Assembly (NCBI RefSeq): GCF_020042285.1
Contig: NZ_CP083388.1
Coordinates: 1,886,001 to 1,950,000 of the forward strand
Source: Ferruginibacter albus
GTDB taxonomy: Bacteria; Bacteroidota; Bacteroidia; Chitinophagales; Chitinophagaceae
Direction of reading: 5' to 3'
Length of the DNA stretch: 64,000 bases
Made by a program: the position numbers and the translations under genes. Within the stretch, counting starts at the first letter, position 1. Every line of letters begins with the position of its first letter. This document shows positions 18,854-27,861 of the stretch, in pieces. Under the pieces are notes generated by a model. The model was not told where the DNA came from. It ran no database searches and saw only the letters and a program-made list of their open reading frames with translations.

Positions 18854-19507
18854 ATGAAAAAAATATTTATTTCTGTTGGTCTTCTTGCAGGAGGAATGTC
18901 CTTTGCCAAAGCGCAAGCTACTTCAGTAAAATTCATAGATAATATAGAAATTGTTCCCGGTACTTCTTCCGGTGAAAGTTTACGTACGCCAACTGCCTCT
19001 TCTAAAACAAGTACAGCAAAGCCAATAACAGCTACTGTAGTAACGAATACTTCGGCCTCCTATATTGAAAAATGCTCTTCGCTTCAATTCAAATATGGCT
19101 TATTGTTAGATACTGCAGTAGAGCTTATTACCAATCTTAAGCTATATGGGTTTATAGATGAATGGATGAGCACCCGTTACAAATATGGCGGCACTACACA
19201 GGATGGAATTGATTGCAGCGCATTTGCATCAACATTAATCAACAATGTATATGCTGTTACACTTCCCCGTACGGCAAAAGAACAATATACGGCTACAGAC
19301 AGGCTGTATAGAGATGATCTGAAAGAAGGCGATCTTGTTTTTTTTAATACACGAGGAGGTGTAAGCCATGTAGGCGTGTATCTATGGAATGGTTATTTTG
19401 TGCATAGCAGTACCAATGAAGGTGTTACCATAAGTAATTTGGATGAAGGCTATTATAAAAAGAAATTTATTGGCGGCGGAAGAGTTTCCAATATTACAGG
19501 TAATTAA
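18854..19507 (+). CDS. NlpC/P60 family peptidoglycan endopeptidase
   Basis: Exported cysteine peptidase of 217 residues that probably cuts the peptide stems of peptidoglycan. A signal peptide ends near AKAQ, a Ser/Thr-rich linker follows, and the NlpC/P60 domain covers about residues 100-215. The catalytic triad is visible: Cys121 in DCSAF, His172 in SHVGVYL and a third polar residue, probably His184 in FVHSS. A good promoter lies just upstream. Its stop overlaps that of the convergent flippase gene by 4 bp, leaving no room for a terminator. Confidence 0.9.
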   Translation: MKKIFISVGLLAGGMSFAKAQATSVKFIDNIEIVPGTSSGESLRTPTASSKTSTAKPITATVVTNTSASYIEKCSSLQFKYGLLLDTAVELITNLKLYGFIDEWMSTRYKYGGTTQDGIDCSAFASTLINNVYAVTLPRTAKEQYTATDRLYRDDLKEGDLVFFNTRGGVSHVGVYLWNGYFVHSSTNEGVTISNLDEGYYKKKFIGGGRVSNITGN

Positions 19508-21021
19508 TCATTTACTTTTTTTAGCCGTAAACGTTTCAATGTTGTTTGCCAAACGGGGATAATATCCGGGGATAGTTTTAGTAGAAGAGTTCCGGGTATG
19601 AACAATAAACAAAAAGTAATACTTCGAATAACGATCCAGCCAAATCCTGTATAATTATTAAACAGCAAATAGCAGCAGTAATAACAACCCGCTCCTAAAA
19701 ACAACGTATAGAGTGTCTTCATATCAAAAGGTTGCAGCTTGAATTTTTTCAACAAAAACCAATACCTGATGGCATTATACACAGTAAAAGAAATAAGATT
19801 GGCAATAGCCGGGCCCAATGTTCCAAAATAATATTTAGTAAGAAAATAGTTCAAGGGAAGTGTCAATGCTACTAAAATTATTCCTGTAAAAAGCTCAAAA
19901 CGCCAAAGGGTGGAAGTACCGATGATCTGTGCATTTACACCCGTTCCCATGTCTATTATTCGCATCAATCCAATGAAAAAGAAAACCCAACGTGCTTGCG
20001 AATAGTTTTTTTGAAAATGAAAGGTGTGGATACCATCCGTAAAGTTTAGCCATATTAAGAGAAACAACCCTATAGCAAAGATCAATTGATTAATAGAAGA
20101 ACGATGGTAAATTCGGTTGATCTTTGCCATGTCCTTATCTTTCCATGCCTGTGATAATGCTGCGAAAGAAGCTGAAATGATACCTCGTTGAGGCGCCTGT
20201 ACAACACTTGCAATATTTTGGCCTAATGTAAAAACAGCTACAGCAGCTAAGCCTTCTTTTGATACTGACCCTAATAGAATTGAATCGAACACCTGTGAAA
20301 TATTGTAAACGATCAAGCCGCCGAATATATAGCTTACAAATACTACGATCTTTCTAAAAAATTTTTTGGTAACAATGCTTGTATTGAATGTAAAAGATAT
20401 CTGTCCTTTTATAAACAAATAAATAAATAATCCTGCGGCGATGCCTATATAAGTGAATGAATAAATGTGAATGAACGTGTTAAATGGAGTGGTGATCTTT
20501 GCAAAAAAGAGGAATATTAATATCGTAGTAAATAAGCGAAAAATAACCTCCCTGAATAAGCTGGTTATTACCGACTCTTTTAATTGCCATGCATATGCTT
20601 CAAAGATAGTATAGAGGGTAAGCCCGAGTCCAAGTGGGAATATCAAGTAATAATATTGTACAAACTGTGGCGAATTCTGACTGTATTTTCTTATTACGGT
20701 GTCTTTAAACATTAATCCTAATACTACAACAAAGCAAAAGCCGATCAAGGATATTGTAAGTGCCCAGGTAAGTATATCATTTTTTTTCTTCGATAGGTTG
20801 TCGTTATAATACGGATAAAATTTTGTGATATAGGCTCCCATACCAAACGTAGCAAAAGAACATATGATGTTGGCAACAGCAATAAAAATGCCTGTTAGTC
20901 CATATTCCGATTGAGAGAAGCCGCCTTCTTTCGTAAATAAGTAGGTATTAAAAAAACCCAATGCAAAGCCTATATATACTATTATCGAAGAAAGAATACT
21001 TTGCTTTCGTATTTGCGACAT
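19504..21021 (-). CDS. Polysaccharide flippase (Wzx/MATE-like) membrane protein
   Basis: The 505-residue integral membrane protein has about 12-14 hydrophobic helices in the arrangement of the polysaccharide-biosynthesis/MOP flippases, which move lipid-linked sugars across the inner membrane. The N-terminus has RKQSILSSIIVYIGFALGF, and a long run of helices fills the rest; the lysine-rich tail is cytoplasmic. No sugar-synthesis genes lie nearby, so the substrate is unknown. It follows the M1 peptidase gene on the same strand with an 18-bp gap and may be co-transcribed with it. Confidence 0.8.
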   Translation of the reverse strand: MSQIRKQSILSSIIVYIGFALGFFNTYLFTKEGGFSQSEYGLTGIFIAVANIICSFATFGMGAYITKFYPYYNDNLSKKKNDILTWALTISLIGFCFVVVLGLMFKDTVIRKYSQNSPQFVQYYYLIFPLGLGLTLYTIFEAYAWQLKESVITSLFREVIFRLFTTILIFLFFAKITTPFNTFIHIYSFTYIGIAAGLFIYLFIKGQISFTFNTSIVTKKFFRKIVVFVSYIFGGLIVYNISQVFDSILLGSVSKEGLAAVAVFTLGQNIASVVQAPQRGIISASFAALSQAWKDKDMAKINRIYHRSSINQLIFAIGLFLLIWLNFTDGIHTFHFQKNYSQARWVFFFIGLMRIIDMGTGVNAQIIGTSTLWRFELFTGIILVALTLPLNYFLTKYYFGTLGPAIANLISFTVYNAIRYWFLLKKFKLQPFDMKTLYTLFLGAGCYYCCYLLFNNYTGFGWIVIRSITFCLLFIPGTLLLKLSPDIIPVWQTTLKRLRLKKVND

Positions 21022-21039
21022 ACTGTTGTTTGCGCTAAA

Positions 21040-22770
21040 TTAATTTACCTTTTTGGTATTGATGTAGAAATTTCTGTCGACACTGAATTTATTTTCACCG
21101 GGAGGCATGTTCAATGTTTGCCATTGTTCAGCAGGTTTGATCCAATGTTCACCATTGCAATTGATCTTTAAAGGAAGATCAAAGCCGCTGACACAATTTG
21201 TCCAGCGATAAGAGAGTGCTTTATTATCTAGCTTATATTCTAATGTCGGGATATTAATAGTTCTTAAATATTGATCGAATACTTTAGAGAAGTTGATTTT
21301 TGATTGTTGAGAAATATAATCTTCAATCTGTTTGGTGGTTACGGTTTGATGATAGAATGTTTTGTTCAATCCTCTTAGTATTTGCCTGAATAGCGAATCA
21401 TTATTAATTACCTGGCGGATGGTATGCAGCATGTTAGCCGCTTTGTAATACATATCAATTTCGGGCTCTTTATTCACTCCATAAGCAGTGATAATAGGTT
21501 CTTTGTTTTCGATGTTCTTTCTTAACCCGATCACATAATCATTACCTGCTTCTTTGCCATAATAATATTCCGTAAACAATGCTTCACTGTAGTTGGTAAA
21601 ACCTTCATGCACCCACATATCGGCAATGTCTTTGGTAGTAATATTGTTGCCAAACCATTCATGACCGCTTTCATGCACGATCATAAAATCCCATTTCATT
21701 CCCCAGCCGGTGCCGCTCAGGTCTTGTCCATAATAGCCCATGCGATAGCCGTTACCGTAAGCAACAGCGCTCTGATGTTCCATACCGAGATAAGGAGCAT
21801 CTACCAGCTTATATCCATCTTCATAAAAAGGATAAGGGCCAAACCAATATTCAAATGCTTTCATCATTCTTGTAGCATCTTTAAAATGTTCTTTGGCTTT
21901 GTCCAAATTATAGTCCAACACCCAATAATCCATATCCAGTTTTCCTTTTTCTCCGTTGTATACTTCTCCAAAGTGAACGTACTTGCCGATGTAAGGAATG
22001 AGATTATAATTATTAATAGGAGATTTTACTTCCCATGTATACGTTTTAGTTCCGTCTTTATTGTCAACTGTTTTTGATAATCGTCCGTTGCTGACTGCCA
22101 TTAGTGTATCCGGTGCTGTTATCGTAAGACTTGCGCCATTATCCGGCTCATCGCCCTGGTAATCTTTGCAAGGATACCAAACACTTGCTCCTAAACCCTG
22201 GCAGGCAATACTTACCCATGGTCTGTCTAATTTGTCTTTTGTCCAAACAAGACCGCCATCCCAAGGGGGCTTAATAGCTACAGTAGGTTTGCCGTGATAG
22301 TCAATAATTAGCTTTTTATACTCTTTATATTCTTTGACATTATATTCTTTAACGAGGTTTGGTGGAATAGTAAATTTTAAAAAGTATGCATTCCCTTGCC
22401 TTGTTATTTCTTTTGCTTTTATTTGGATTGTACCAGACATATTCAATGCATTTGCTTGTTCATAAGAAGAAGCATTTGCTGTTCCAATTTCTAATTGTGC
22501 GTCATCAATAATTAAGGGCTCTTGCAGATCAATTTGAAATACAGAATCAGTTCTTAATTCTTTAAACGTAATTGTATTCTGTCCTTTAATAGTACTGTCA
22601 TTGATATTAAATGATACATTCAAATCATATCTCTGCACATCCCACCAACTCCTTCCTTCTACATTACTTCCCCGTAATGTATCTGCATGTGTAAAAGGCT
22701 GCGCTTGTGAATGGTCAATAGTGAATAGTGAAAATATGAGAAGTACAATAATGTTAAAATGCTTATTCAT
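21040..22770 (-). CDS. M1 family zinc aminopeptidase, exported
   Basis: Metallo-aminopeptidase of 576 residues with a signal peptide ending near SQAQ. The zinc site HESGH (His366, Glu367, His370) with Glu389 in HEGF is spaced exactly as HExxH-x18-E. The substrate-binding loop appears as GMEHQS in place of the usual GAMEN, a common variant. The C-terminal helical domain is short, as in Bacteroidota secreted M1 peptidases. The divergent gene 45 bp upstream encodes an oligopeptide-binding lipoprotein, which suggests a peptide-use unit (inference). Confidence 0.9.
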   Translation of the reverse strand: MNKHFNIIVLLIFSLFTIDHSQAQPFTHADTLRGSNVEGRSWWDVQRYDLNVSFNINDSTIKGQNTITFKELRTDSVFQIDLQEPLIIDDAQLEIGTANASSYEQANALNMSGTIQIKAKEITRQGNAYFLKFTIPPNLVKEYNVKEYKEYKKLIIDYHGKPTVAIKPPWDGGLVWTKDKLDRPWVSIACQGLGASVWYPCKDYQGDEPDNGASLTITAPDTLMAVSNGRLSKTVDNKDGTKTYTWEVKSPINNYNLIPYIGKYVHFGEVYNGEKGKLDMDYWVLDYNLDKAKEHFKDATRMMKAFEYWFGPYPFYEDGYKLVDAPYLGMEHQSAVAYGNGYRMGYYGQDLSGTGWGMKWDFMIVHESGHEWFGNNITTKDIADMWVHEGFTNYSEALFTEYYYGKEAGNDYVIGLRKNIENKEPIITAYGVNKEPEIDMYYKAANMLHTIRQVINNDSLFRQILRGLNKTFYHQTVTTKQIEDYISQQSKINFSKVFDQYLRTINIPTLEYKLDNKALSYRWTNCVSGFDLPLKINCNGEHWIKPAEQWQTLNMPPGENKFSVDRNFYINTKKVN

Positions 22771-22815
22771 TTCTACGCCTTTATTTTGCTAATTTAGTTC
22801 AGTTTTATATTATTT

Positions 22816-24438
22816 ATGAACCATTCATATAATAAGTTTAGTGTTCGGTATTTACTTGTTGCTTGCAGCTTATGGCTGGTGGCTTGCTCTTCTCATCAGC
22901 ATCCTGATAAGAAAATATTTCATTACAACGAAAGCAGCGGCATTGCTTCTTTAGATCCTGCCTTTGCAAAGAACCAATCTATCATGTGGGCGGTGCATCA
23001 AATCTATAATACATTGATAGAGGTGGATGATAAGATGCAATTGAAACCTTCGCTGGCGCAGCGTTGGGAAATAGCTGCCGATAATCTTACGTATACGTTT
23101 CATTTACGTACCGATGTTTTCTTTCACCGGGATGATTGTTTTGCTAATAAAGAAAGAAGGTTAACAGCATTTGATGTTGAATACAGCTTTAAGCGTATTA
23201 CAGATAAAAACGTGGCAAGCCCCGGCGCATGGATATTTAATAAAGTGGCTGTGGATGGATTTAAAGCGATCAATGATTCCACTTTTCAATTAAAGCTGAT
23301 ACAGCCTTTTCAACCAATACTCGGCATACTAAGTATGCAATATTGTTCCATTGTTCCAAAGGAAGCAGTAGAAAAATATGGAACTGATTTTCGTCGCCAC
23401 CCGGTTGGTACAGGACCATTCCAGTATGTTGCATGGGAAGAAGGGCAGGCGTTGATCTTAAAAAAGAATGAACAGTATTTTGAAAAAGATAGCACAGGCA
23501 GATCATTACCTTATTTAGACGGCATCAAAGTTTCTTTTAATGAAAGCAAGGCAACAGAGTTTTTAGAGTTTCAGCAAGGCAAGCTGGATTTTATAAATGA
23601 TATCGATCCATCCTTTAAAGATGAAGTGCTTACTAAAACAGGTAACTTAAAAAAGGAGTGGGAGGGAAAGGTCATCTTACAAAAACATCCTTATCTGAAC
23701 ACTGAATACTTCGGCATCTTATCAGATACCAATAATGCTATTCTTGCAAACTCGCCTTTGCGTTTTAAAAAGATCCGGCAGGCAATTAATTATGGGTTTG
23801 ACAGAAGAAAGATGATGTTGTACATCCGTAACTCTATTGGCACTGCAGCAGAGAATGGTTTTGTTCCGCAGGGGTTACCTTCTTTCGATACTTCAATTAT
23901 TGGTTATCGTTATGATGTAACTAAAGCAAAACAATTATTAGCTGAAAGCGGCTTCCCTAACGGGGAGGGGTTACCACCCATTACCTTACTCACCATTCCT
24001 ATTTATGCAGATATTGCCGGTTACTTCGCTAATGAACTGGCACAGATCGGCATTACCATTAAAGTAGAAGTAATTCAAAAAAGCTTATTGCTGGAACAAA
24101 CGGCTAAATCGCAGGCGTTGTTTTTCAGAGGCAGCTGGATCGCAGATTACCCGGATGCTGAAAATTACCTGGGCGTATTTTATAGTAAGAATCCGGCACC
24201 TCCGAATTACACACGCTATAACAATCCTGCTTTTGATAAGCTATATGAAGAAGCACTGGCAGAAAAAAATGATTCCTTGCGATACAAATTATATCAGCAA
24301 ATGGACAAGCTGGTGATCGATGATGCCGTGATCGTTCCGTTATGGTATGATGAGGCAATTCATTTGGTGCAACCTACTATTAAAAACTTTGAAGCGAATA
24401 GTTTGAATTTATTAGAGCTAAGAAAGACAAAAAAATAA
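22816..24438 (+). CDS. Oligopeptide ABC transporter substrate-binding lipoprotein (SBP family 5)
   Basis: Periplasmic solute-binding protein of the DppA/OppA family, 540 residues, anchored as a lipoprotein (lipobox LVAC, Cys24). Family features include the ASLDPAF start of the mature domain, LKPSLAQRW, TAFDVEYSFKRI and HPVGTGPFQYVAW. The permease and ATPase genes of the transporter are not in this window, so partners lie elsewhere. It is divergent from the M1 peptidase. A perfect hairpin follows the stop. Confidence 0.9.
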   Translation: MNHSYNKFSVRYLLVACSLWLVACSSHQHPDKKIFHYNESSGIASLDPAFAKNQSIMWAVHQIYNTLIEVDDKMQLKPSLAQRWEIAADNLTYTFHLRTDVFFHRDDCFANKERRLTAFDVEYSFKRITDKNVASPGAWIFNKVAVDGFKAINDSTFQLKLIQPFQPILGILSMQYCSIVPKEAVEKYGTDFRRHPVGTGPFQYVAWEEGQALILKKNEQYFEKDSTGRSLPYLDGIKVSFNESKATEFLEFQQGKLDFINDIDPSFKDEVLTKTGNLKKEWEGKVILQKHPYLNTEYFGILSDTNNAILANSPLRFKKIRQAINYGFDRRKMMLYIRNSIGTAAENGFVPQGLPSFDTSIIGYRYDVTKAKQLLAESGFPNGEGLPPITLLTIPIYADIAGYFANELAQIGITIKVEVIQKSLLLEQTAKSQALFFRGSWIADYPDAENYLGVFYSKNPAPPNYTRYNNPAFDKLYEEALAEKNDSLRYKLYQQMDKLVIDDAVIVPLWYDEAIHLVQPTIKNFEANSLNLLELRKTKK

Positions 24439-24439
24439 A

Positions 24440-24470
24440 AATGGATAATTGATATGCTCAATTATCCATT
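24440..24470. terminator. Bidirectional hairpin between peptide-binding protein and msrA
   Basis: A perfect 13-bp inverted repeat (arms 24440-24452 and 24458-24470, 5-nt loop) lies between two convergent genes, with A/T-rich flanks on both sides. It can serve both strands as terminator. Confidence 0.8.
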
Positions 24471-24488
24471 ATCTATCTTTTGTTTTTA

Positions 24489-25157
24489 TTAATTCTTCTT
24501 CAACTTATCCTTAAACACCTTCTCAAACTTTTCCACCTTAGGTCTTATCACCAAGCGGCAATAAGGTTCATCACCGTTTTCATTGAAATAATTCTGATGA
24601 TAATCTTCCGCAGGATAGAATTTAGTAAAAGGTTCTATTATCGTAACGATCGGGTCAGGATAAGCACCTGCCTTATTTAATTCGTCTTTATACTTTTCAG
24701 CTTTCGCTTTTTGTTCATCACTATGATAAAAAACTACGCTGCGATATTGCGTACCCACATCATTGCCCTGCCTGTTTAAAGTGGTTGGGTCATGTGTTTT
24801 CCAAAACACTTCCAATAGTTCATCATAGCTGATAACGGATGGATCGTATACAATCTGCAGACATTCAGCATGTCCGGTTGTGCCTGTGCAAACCTGTTTG
24901 TAGGTAGGGTTTTCAACAGTGCCGCCGCTGTAACCGCTGGTTACTTTTAGTACTCCTTTCAACTCCTGGAAAACGGCTTCTGTACACCAGAAGCAGCCAT
25001 TGCCAAAGGTTGCTGTATCTGTTTTTTGAGATGAATTGGTTGTTGTCATATTATTACTGTCCTTTGTTGTTTTTGATTTTTGAGCATTACAAGATAAAGC
25101 GATAAACGTTATGAATGCTATAGCCAGATTTTTGATCATTTTCTTTTTGTTTAGCAT
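24489..25157 (-). CDS. msrA: Peptide-methionine (S)-S-oxide reductase, lipoprotein form
   Basis: Repairs methionine-S-sulfoxide in proteins. It has the active-site motif GCFWC (Cys55, Cys58) and the family segments GYSGG, HAE and YHQNYF. The N-terminus is a lipoprotein signal with ALSC (Cys23), so this version acts in the periplasm, where it would need an electron donor from the envelope thioredoxin-like system. An inner start at 25139 (MIKNLAIAF) gives an equally good signal peptide. It is a single gene, flanked by hairpins on both sides. Confidence 0.93.
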   Translation of the reverse strand: MLNKKKMIKNLAIAFITFIALSCNAQKSKTTKDSNNMTTTNSSQKTDTATFGNGCFWCTEAVFQELKGVLKVTSGYSGGTVENPTYKQVCTGTTGHAECLQIVYDPSVISYDELLEVFWKTHDPTTLNRQGNDVGTQYRSVVFYHSDEQKAKAEKYKDELNKAGAYPDPIVTIIEPFTKFYPAEDYHQNYFNENGDEPYCRLVIRPKVEKFEKVFKDKLKKN

Positions 25158-25222
25158 TTGATATACGTAATACTAAAGTACGTGGTTTTTGCAGCCTTCC
25201 ATCTATTAGATTGTACAAAATA

Positions 25223-25254
25223 AAACGCCAAACAGGTTGAATTGTTTGGCGTTT
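25223..25254 (-). terminator. Terminator downstream of the 25273-25995 gene
   Basis: 12-bp perfect arms AAACGCCAAACA (25223-25234) and TGTTTGGCGTTT (25243-25254) with an 8-nt loop, followed on the minus strand by a T-rich run. Confidence 0.8.
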
Positions 25255-25272
25255 GCGTAGTGCGTACTGTTA

Positions 25273-25995
25273 TTAATAATCTTCTTTTTGCCAGCCCCAG
25301 CTACGATATAGGGTTGGATAGGTGCCAGGATAGTTTCCCTCTAATACCCTGCGAAGACTTTTCATTACCTTTTTGATTTGTTCTTTATTGGTGTTTTTAG
25401 CGCCTACCTGTTCGCTTATTTTGCCATCGGTATTGCCGGCGCTGATCACAGAGGCATTATATACCGTATAGATATCGTTCCAAAAATTACCGCCATATTC
25501 TTCGCCGGCAAAGCCCTCTGCAGTGATCGCATCCTTCATTTGCTGTAAAGCTACCAGGCGCTTGTTCCTGTCTCTGGGAAGTTCATATACTTCGCCTCGC
25601 TTTTCAATGCCAAATTGCAGGTAATGTGCAGGGGCATTTTGTTTTTTGAATTTTTTTTGCAGGTATACTTTTACTTCCGATACCGCAGCATCTATTGATG
25701 CGTCCAATTGTGAAAGTGTTTGTGTAAGTATAGGTCTTCCGCCGCCCGTTGCCGCACGTCCCTTAAGCTGGGTTTCATACGAAGCTACCAGTGCACTAAA
25801 ATCTGCCGCATTGGTATAGACCAATGTAATAACAGGATTGTCTGTCCAAGCTTTGGCAACGGCTACTGCTACATGCAGAAAATCACTGTCTTTTTTAGGA
25901 AGCCCGCTTTTTTTGTGTGCTGGAGCGGGGGTGTTAGATGGAGCGCCCGATGCATTGCCGGCATCCGGGGCACGAAGGAATTTTAAGTTATTCAT
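25273..25995 (-). CDS. Conserved-looking hypothetical protein
   Basis: The 240-residue product has a Pro/Ala-rich, likely disordered N-terminus (about residues 1-35) and then a mainly helical body. Visible segments are SQLDASIDAAVSEVKVYL, a RDRNKRLVALQQM helix and an aromatic C-terminus SWGWQKEDY. There is no signal peptide, so it should be cytoplasmic. I do not recognise a family or a catalytic motif. It forms its own unit with a strong terminator. Its 5' side faces the 42-bp repeat region. Confidence 0.6.
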   Translation of the reverse strand: MNNLKFLRAPDAGNASGAPSNTPAPAHKKSGLPKKDSDFLHVAVAVAKAWTDNPVITLVYTNAADFSALVASYETQLKGRAATGGGRPILTQTLSQLDASIDAAVSEVKVYLQKKFKKQNAPAHYLQFGIEKRGEVYELPRDRNKRLVALQQMKDAITAEGFAGEEYGGNFWNDIYTVYNASVISAGNTDGKISEQVGAKNTNKEQIKKVMKSLRRVLEGNYPGTYPTLYRSWGWQKEDY

Positions 25996-26122
25996 GTGTA
26001 AGATTTGTGTTACTAATTAATGACAATAGTAAATTACTAAGAAGCTTACATTCAGTGGTTAAGCTTTAAAACAATGGTGACAATTTGTAGTATGGGCAAT
26101 ATATTTTAACAGAAGATAAGCA

Positions 26123-26350
26123 CCGGAGGAACTCCGGAAGGTGTGTTAGCAGGAAATATATGCAGTGGAGGATCTCCGGAGGATAGGTTAGCATTAAACA
26201 TGTATACCGGAGGACTTCCGGAAGGCAAGTTTGTAAGTACTATGCGTACTGGAGGAACTCGGGGAGACAGGTTTGCAGCAGACATGAATAGTGGAGGAAC
26301 TCCGGAGGGGATGTTTTGAAGAGAAATTGGTAGTGGAGGATGTGCAGGCT
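26123..26350. repeat. 42-bp-period array of palindromic GGAGGA...TCC cores (six units)
   Basis: The core GGAGGA recurs at 26125, 26167, 26209, 26251, 26293 and 26335, exactly 42 bp apart each time. In unit 1 the core is a perfect palindrome (CCGGAG-GAA-CTCCGG), and units 2, 3 and 5 keep a clear stem; the last unit is degraded. The parts between cores also resemble each other (for example AGGTTAGCA or AGGTTTGCA, then ACATG). One forward frame is open from 26110 to a TGA at about 26317 and reads 14-residue units of the form GGxPEGxxAxxMxT, but it has no early ATG and no known domain. Confidence 0.75.
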
Positions 26351-26464
26351 TATATTTGTTTATTGATTTTTAGCAAGGTGAAATTTTTGGGAGTAGAGGA
26401 TGATGGTATATATTTATGTGTTGTATTCAATTAGGCAACCCACATTTTAAAGGTTACAGCAATA
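26351..26464. other. Intergenic sequence before the HEPN-like gene
   Basis: The stretch between the 42-bp array and the next start codon is AT-rich and shows no exact TAnnTTTG box. With the array it forms a 469-bp gap (25996-26464) with no convincing gene. Confidence 0.4.
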
Positions 26465-27220
26465 ATGAAAATAAGATTTGTTTCTGAAGAATTATTAAAA
26501 TGGAACATATCAGTTTCAAGCTCGTCATTTAATAACCATACTTCAATGCTAAGGCCATATGAAATGATTAAACATTCAGAAAGTTTAATTACTCCAAGTT
26601 CTTCAGAATTTAATTTAGCAGATGGTATAGCAAACTTAAAACGAGCAATAAATCATAGGCTTCAAATTATCGAATCAATTTATAAACTTAAAGATATAAA
26701 GTTTAAAAATGCACCTAAAGGAGGATATCTAGAATTATTAGAATGTTATGGACTTGCAAAACCCTACATTATTAAATTGTTAATGGAAATACGTAATAGA
26801 ATTGAGCATGATGACGCTAAACCTCCCAAAAAGGAAAGATGCCAAGAATTACTAGATATCACATGGTATTTTTTAAAATCAACAGACAAATTAGTTTATT
26901 CAATTACTAATTCTGTTTTGATAGAACCTGTAGAGAAGCAGGGATATTTCGGAAAGTATGGATGTGATATGCATGTTGACTTTTCTAAGAAAGTTTTTAA
27001 GATGTCGGGATGGATTCCATCTTCATTTATCACAACAAAAAAAGAAAATAGTTTTTTTCAAATCAATTGTACCGTTATGCATGATGGAGAATTTTGGAGA
27101 AACAAAGATTCAAATATTCATAAAGACAAAACTAAAGAAGATATTTGGATTATTGGAAATCTTAAAGTATCTGAAGAGCAAAAGAAAGAATTTTTAATTA
27201 AAATTCTAACGGCAAATTAA
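26465..27220 (+). CDS. HEPN-like domain protein of unknown function
   Basis: The 251-residue protein has a helical middle region (about residues 55-145) containing MEIRNRIEHDD, that is Arg110-Asn111-x3-His115. This is the RNxxxH (R-x4-6-H) motif of HEPN domains, which are often RNA-cutting or RNA-binding parts of toxin-antitoxin, abortive-infection and CRISPR systems, but also occur in plain structural roles. The C-terminal part (about 150-251) looks beta-rich with aromatic residues and is not recognised. There is no signal peptide. Its place beside REP/RAYT elements and orphan genes suggests an accessory defence-type gene, but no antitoxin partner (MNT nucleotidyltransferase) is seen. The HEPN call rests on one motif plus helix context. 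Confidence 0.55.
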   Translation: MKIRFVSEELLKWNISVSSSSFNNHTSMLRPYEMIKHSESLITPSSSEFNLADGIANLKRAINHRLQIIESIYKLKDIKFKNAPKGGYLELLECYGLAKPYIIKLLMEIRNRIEHDDAKPPKKERCQELLDITWYFLKSTDKLVYSITNSVLIEPVEKQGYFGKYGCDMHVDFSKKVFKMSGWIPSSFITTKKENSFFQINCTVMHDGEFWRNKDSNIHKDKTKEDIWIIGNLKVSEEQKKEFLIKILTAN

Positions 27221-27231
27221 AATTTTCTTCC

Positions 27232-27279
27232 CTTCGCCTTGGTTCGTGTCTACACGAACCATTCGCTAAAGTCCAATCC
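27232..27279. repeat. REP element 1 (upstream arm of the RAYT unit)
   Basis: A palindromic core (TGGTTCGTG - TCTA - CACGAACCA) flanked by CTTCGCC on one side and TTCGC on the other. It is the inverted complement of the copy after the transposase, apart from a few bases at the inner end. Confidence 0.85.
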
Positions 27280-27309
27280 ATTAAAATAAAATATTTCTTA
27301 ACTTGTTCA

Positions 27310-27861
27310 ATGCAAACCACCCAACGAAAATCTTTCACAGCAATTGGCAATATATATTTTTGGACAGCAACGATTCACAAATGGTACCCTTTGTTACAAA
27401 ACGATACAGAAAAAAAGCTTATCGCAGATTCGCTTAAAACACTTTCGGATAAAGGTGCTATAACAGTATATGCATTTGTTATCATGCCCAACCATATTCA
27501 TTTAATATGGCAACTGAATGCGCCAAATGGAAAGGAAAGTGCAAAAGGCAGCTTTCTTAAATTCACAGCACATGAATTTAAAAAGATGTTGAAATTATCA
27601 GGAGGCTTGGAGAATTATAAAGTAGACGCAGCCAATAAGGAATACCAGTTTTGGCAAAGAGACTCGTTAGGGATAGAAATATGGAGTCGTGAAGTAGCTA
27701 AACAAAAACTGAATTATATCCATAACAATCCGGTATCAGGTAAATGGCAATTGGCAAAAAATGATATTTCGTATTATTATTCTTCAGCGAAATTTTATGA
27801 AGATGGTATTGATGAATTTGGCTTTCTGAATAATTTGTTTAAAGTATTTGACGGAGATTGA
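27310..27861 (+). CDS. REP-associated tyrosine transposase (RAYT, IS200/IS605-like Y1 family)
   Basis: Single-strand DNA transposase of 183 residues. It has the HUH motif in MPNHIHLIW (His62, His64) and the catalytic Tyr136 in KQKLNYIHNNP, both in the right order and spacing for RAYTs. The SREVAKQKLNYIHNNPV segment is typical of the Bacteroidota group. The protein is complete. It is framed by REP sequences in opposite orientation (27232-27279 and 27857-27901), which are the expected substrates. RAYTs usually stay single-copy and mobilise REPs. A copy of its last 41 codons occurs about 640 bp downstream. Confidence 0.93.
   Translation: MQTTQRKSFTAIGNIYFWTATIHKWYPLLQNDTEKKLIADSLKTLSDKGAITVYAFVIMPNHIHLIWQLNAPNGKESAKGSFLKFTAHEFKKMLKLSGGLENYKVDAANKEYQFWQRDSLGIEIWSREVAKQKLNYIHNNPVSGKWQLAKNDISYYYSSAKFYEDGIDEFGFLNNLFKVFDGD

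Noticed and set aside
26123-26350. A possible CRISPR array in the 42-bp repeats
   Set aside because: The conserved core is only about 15 bp, units drift, and the stretches between cores resemble each other instead of being unrelated spacers. No cas gene lies nearby.
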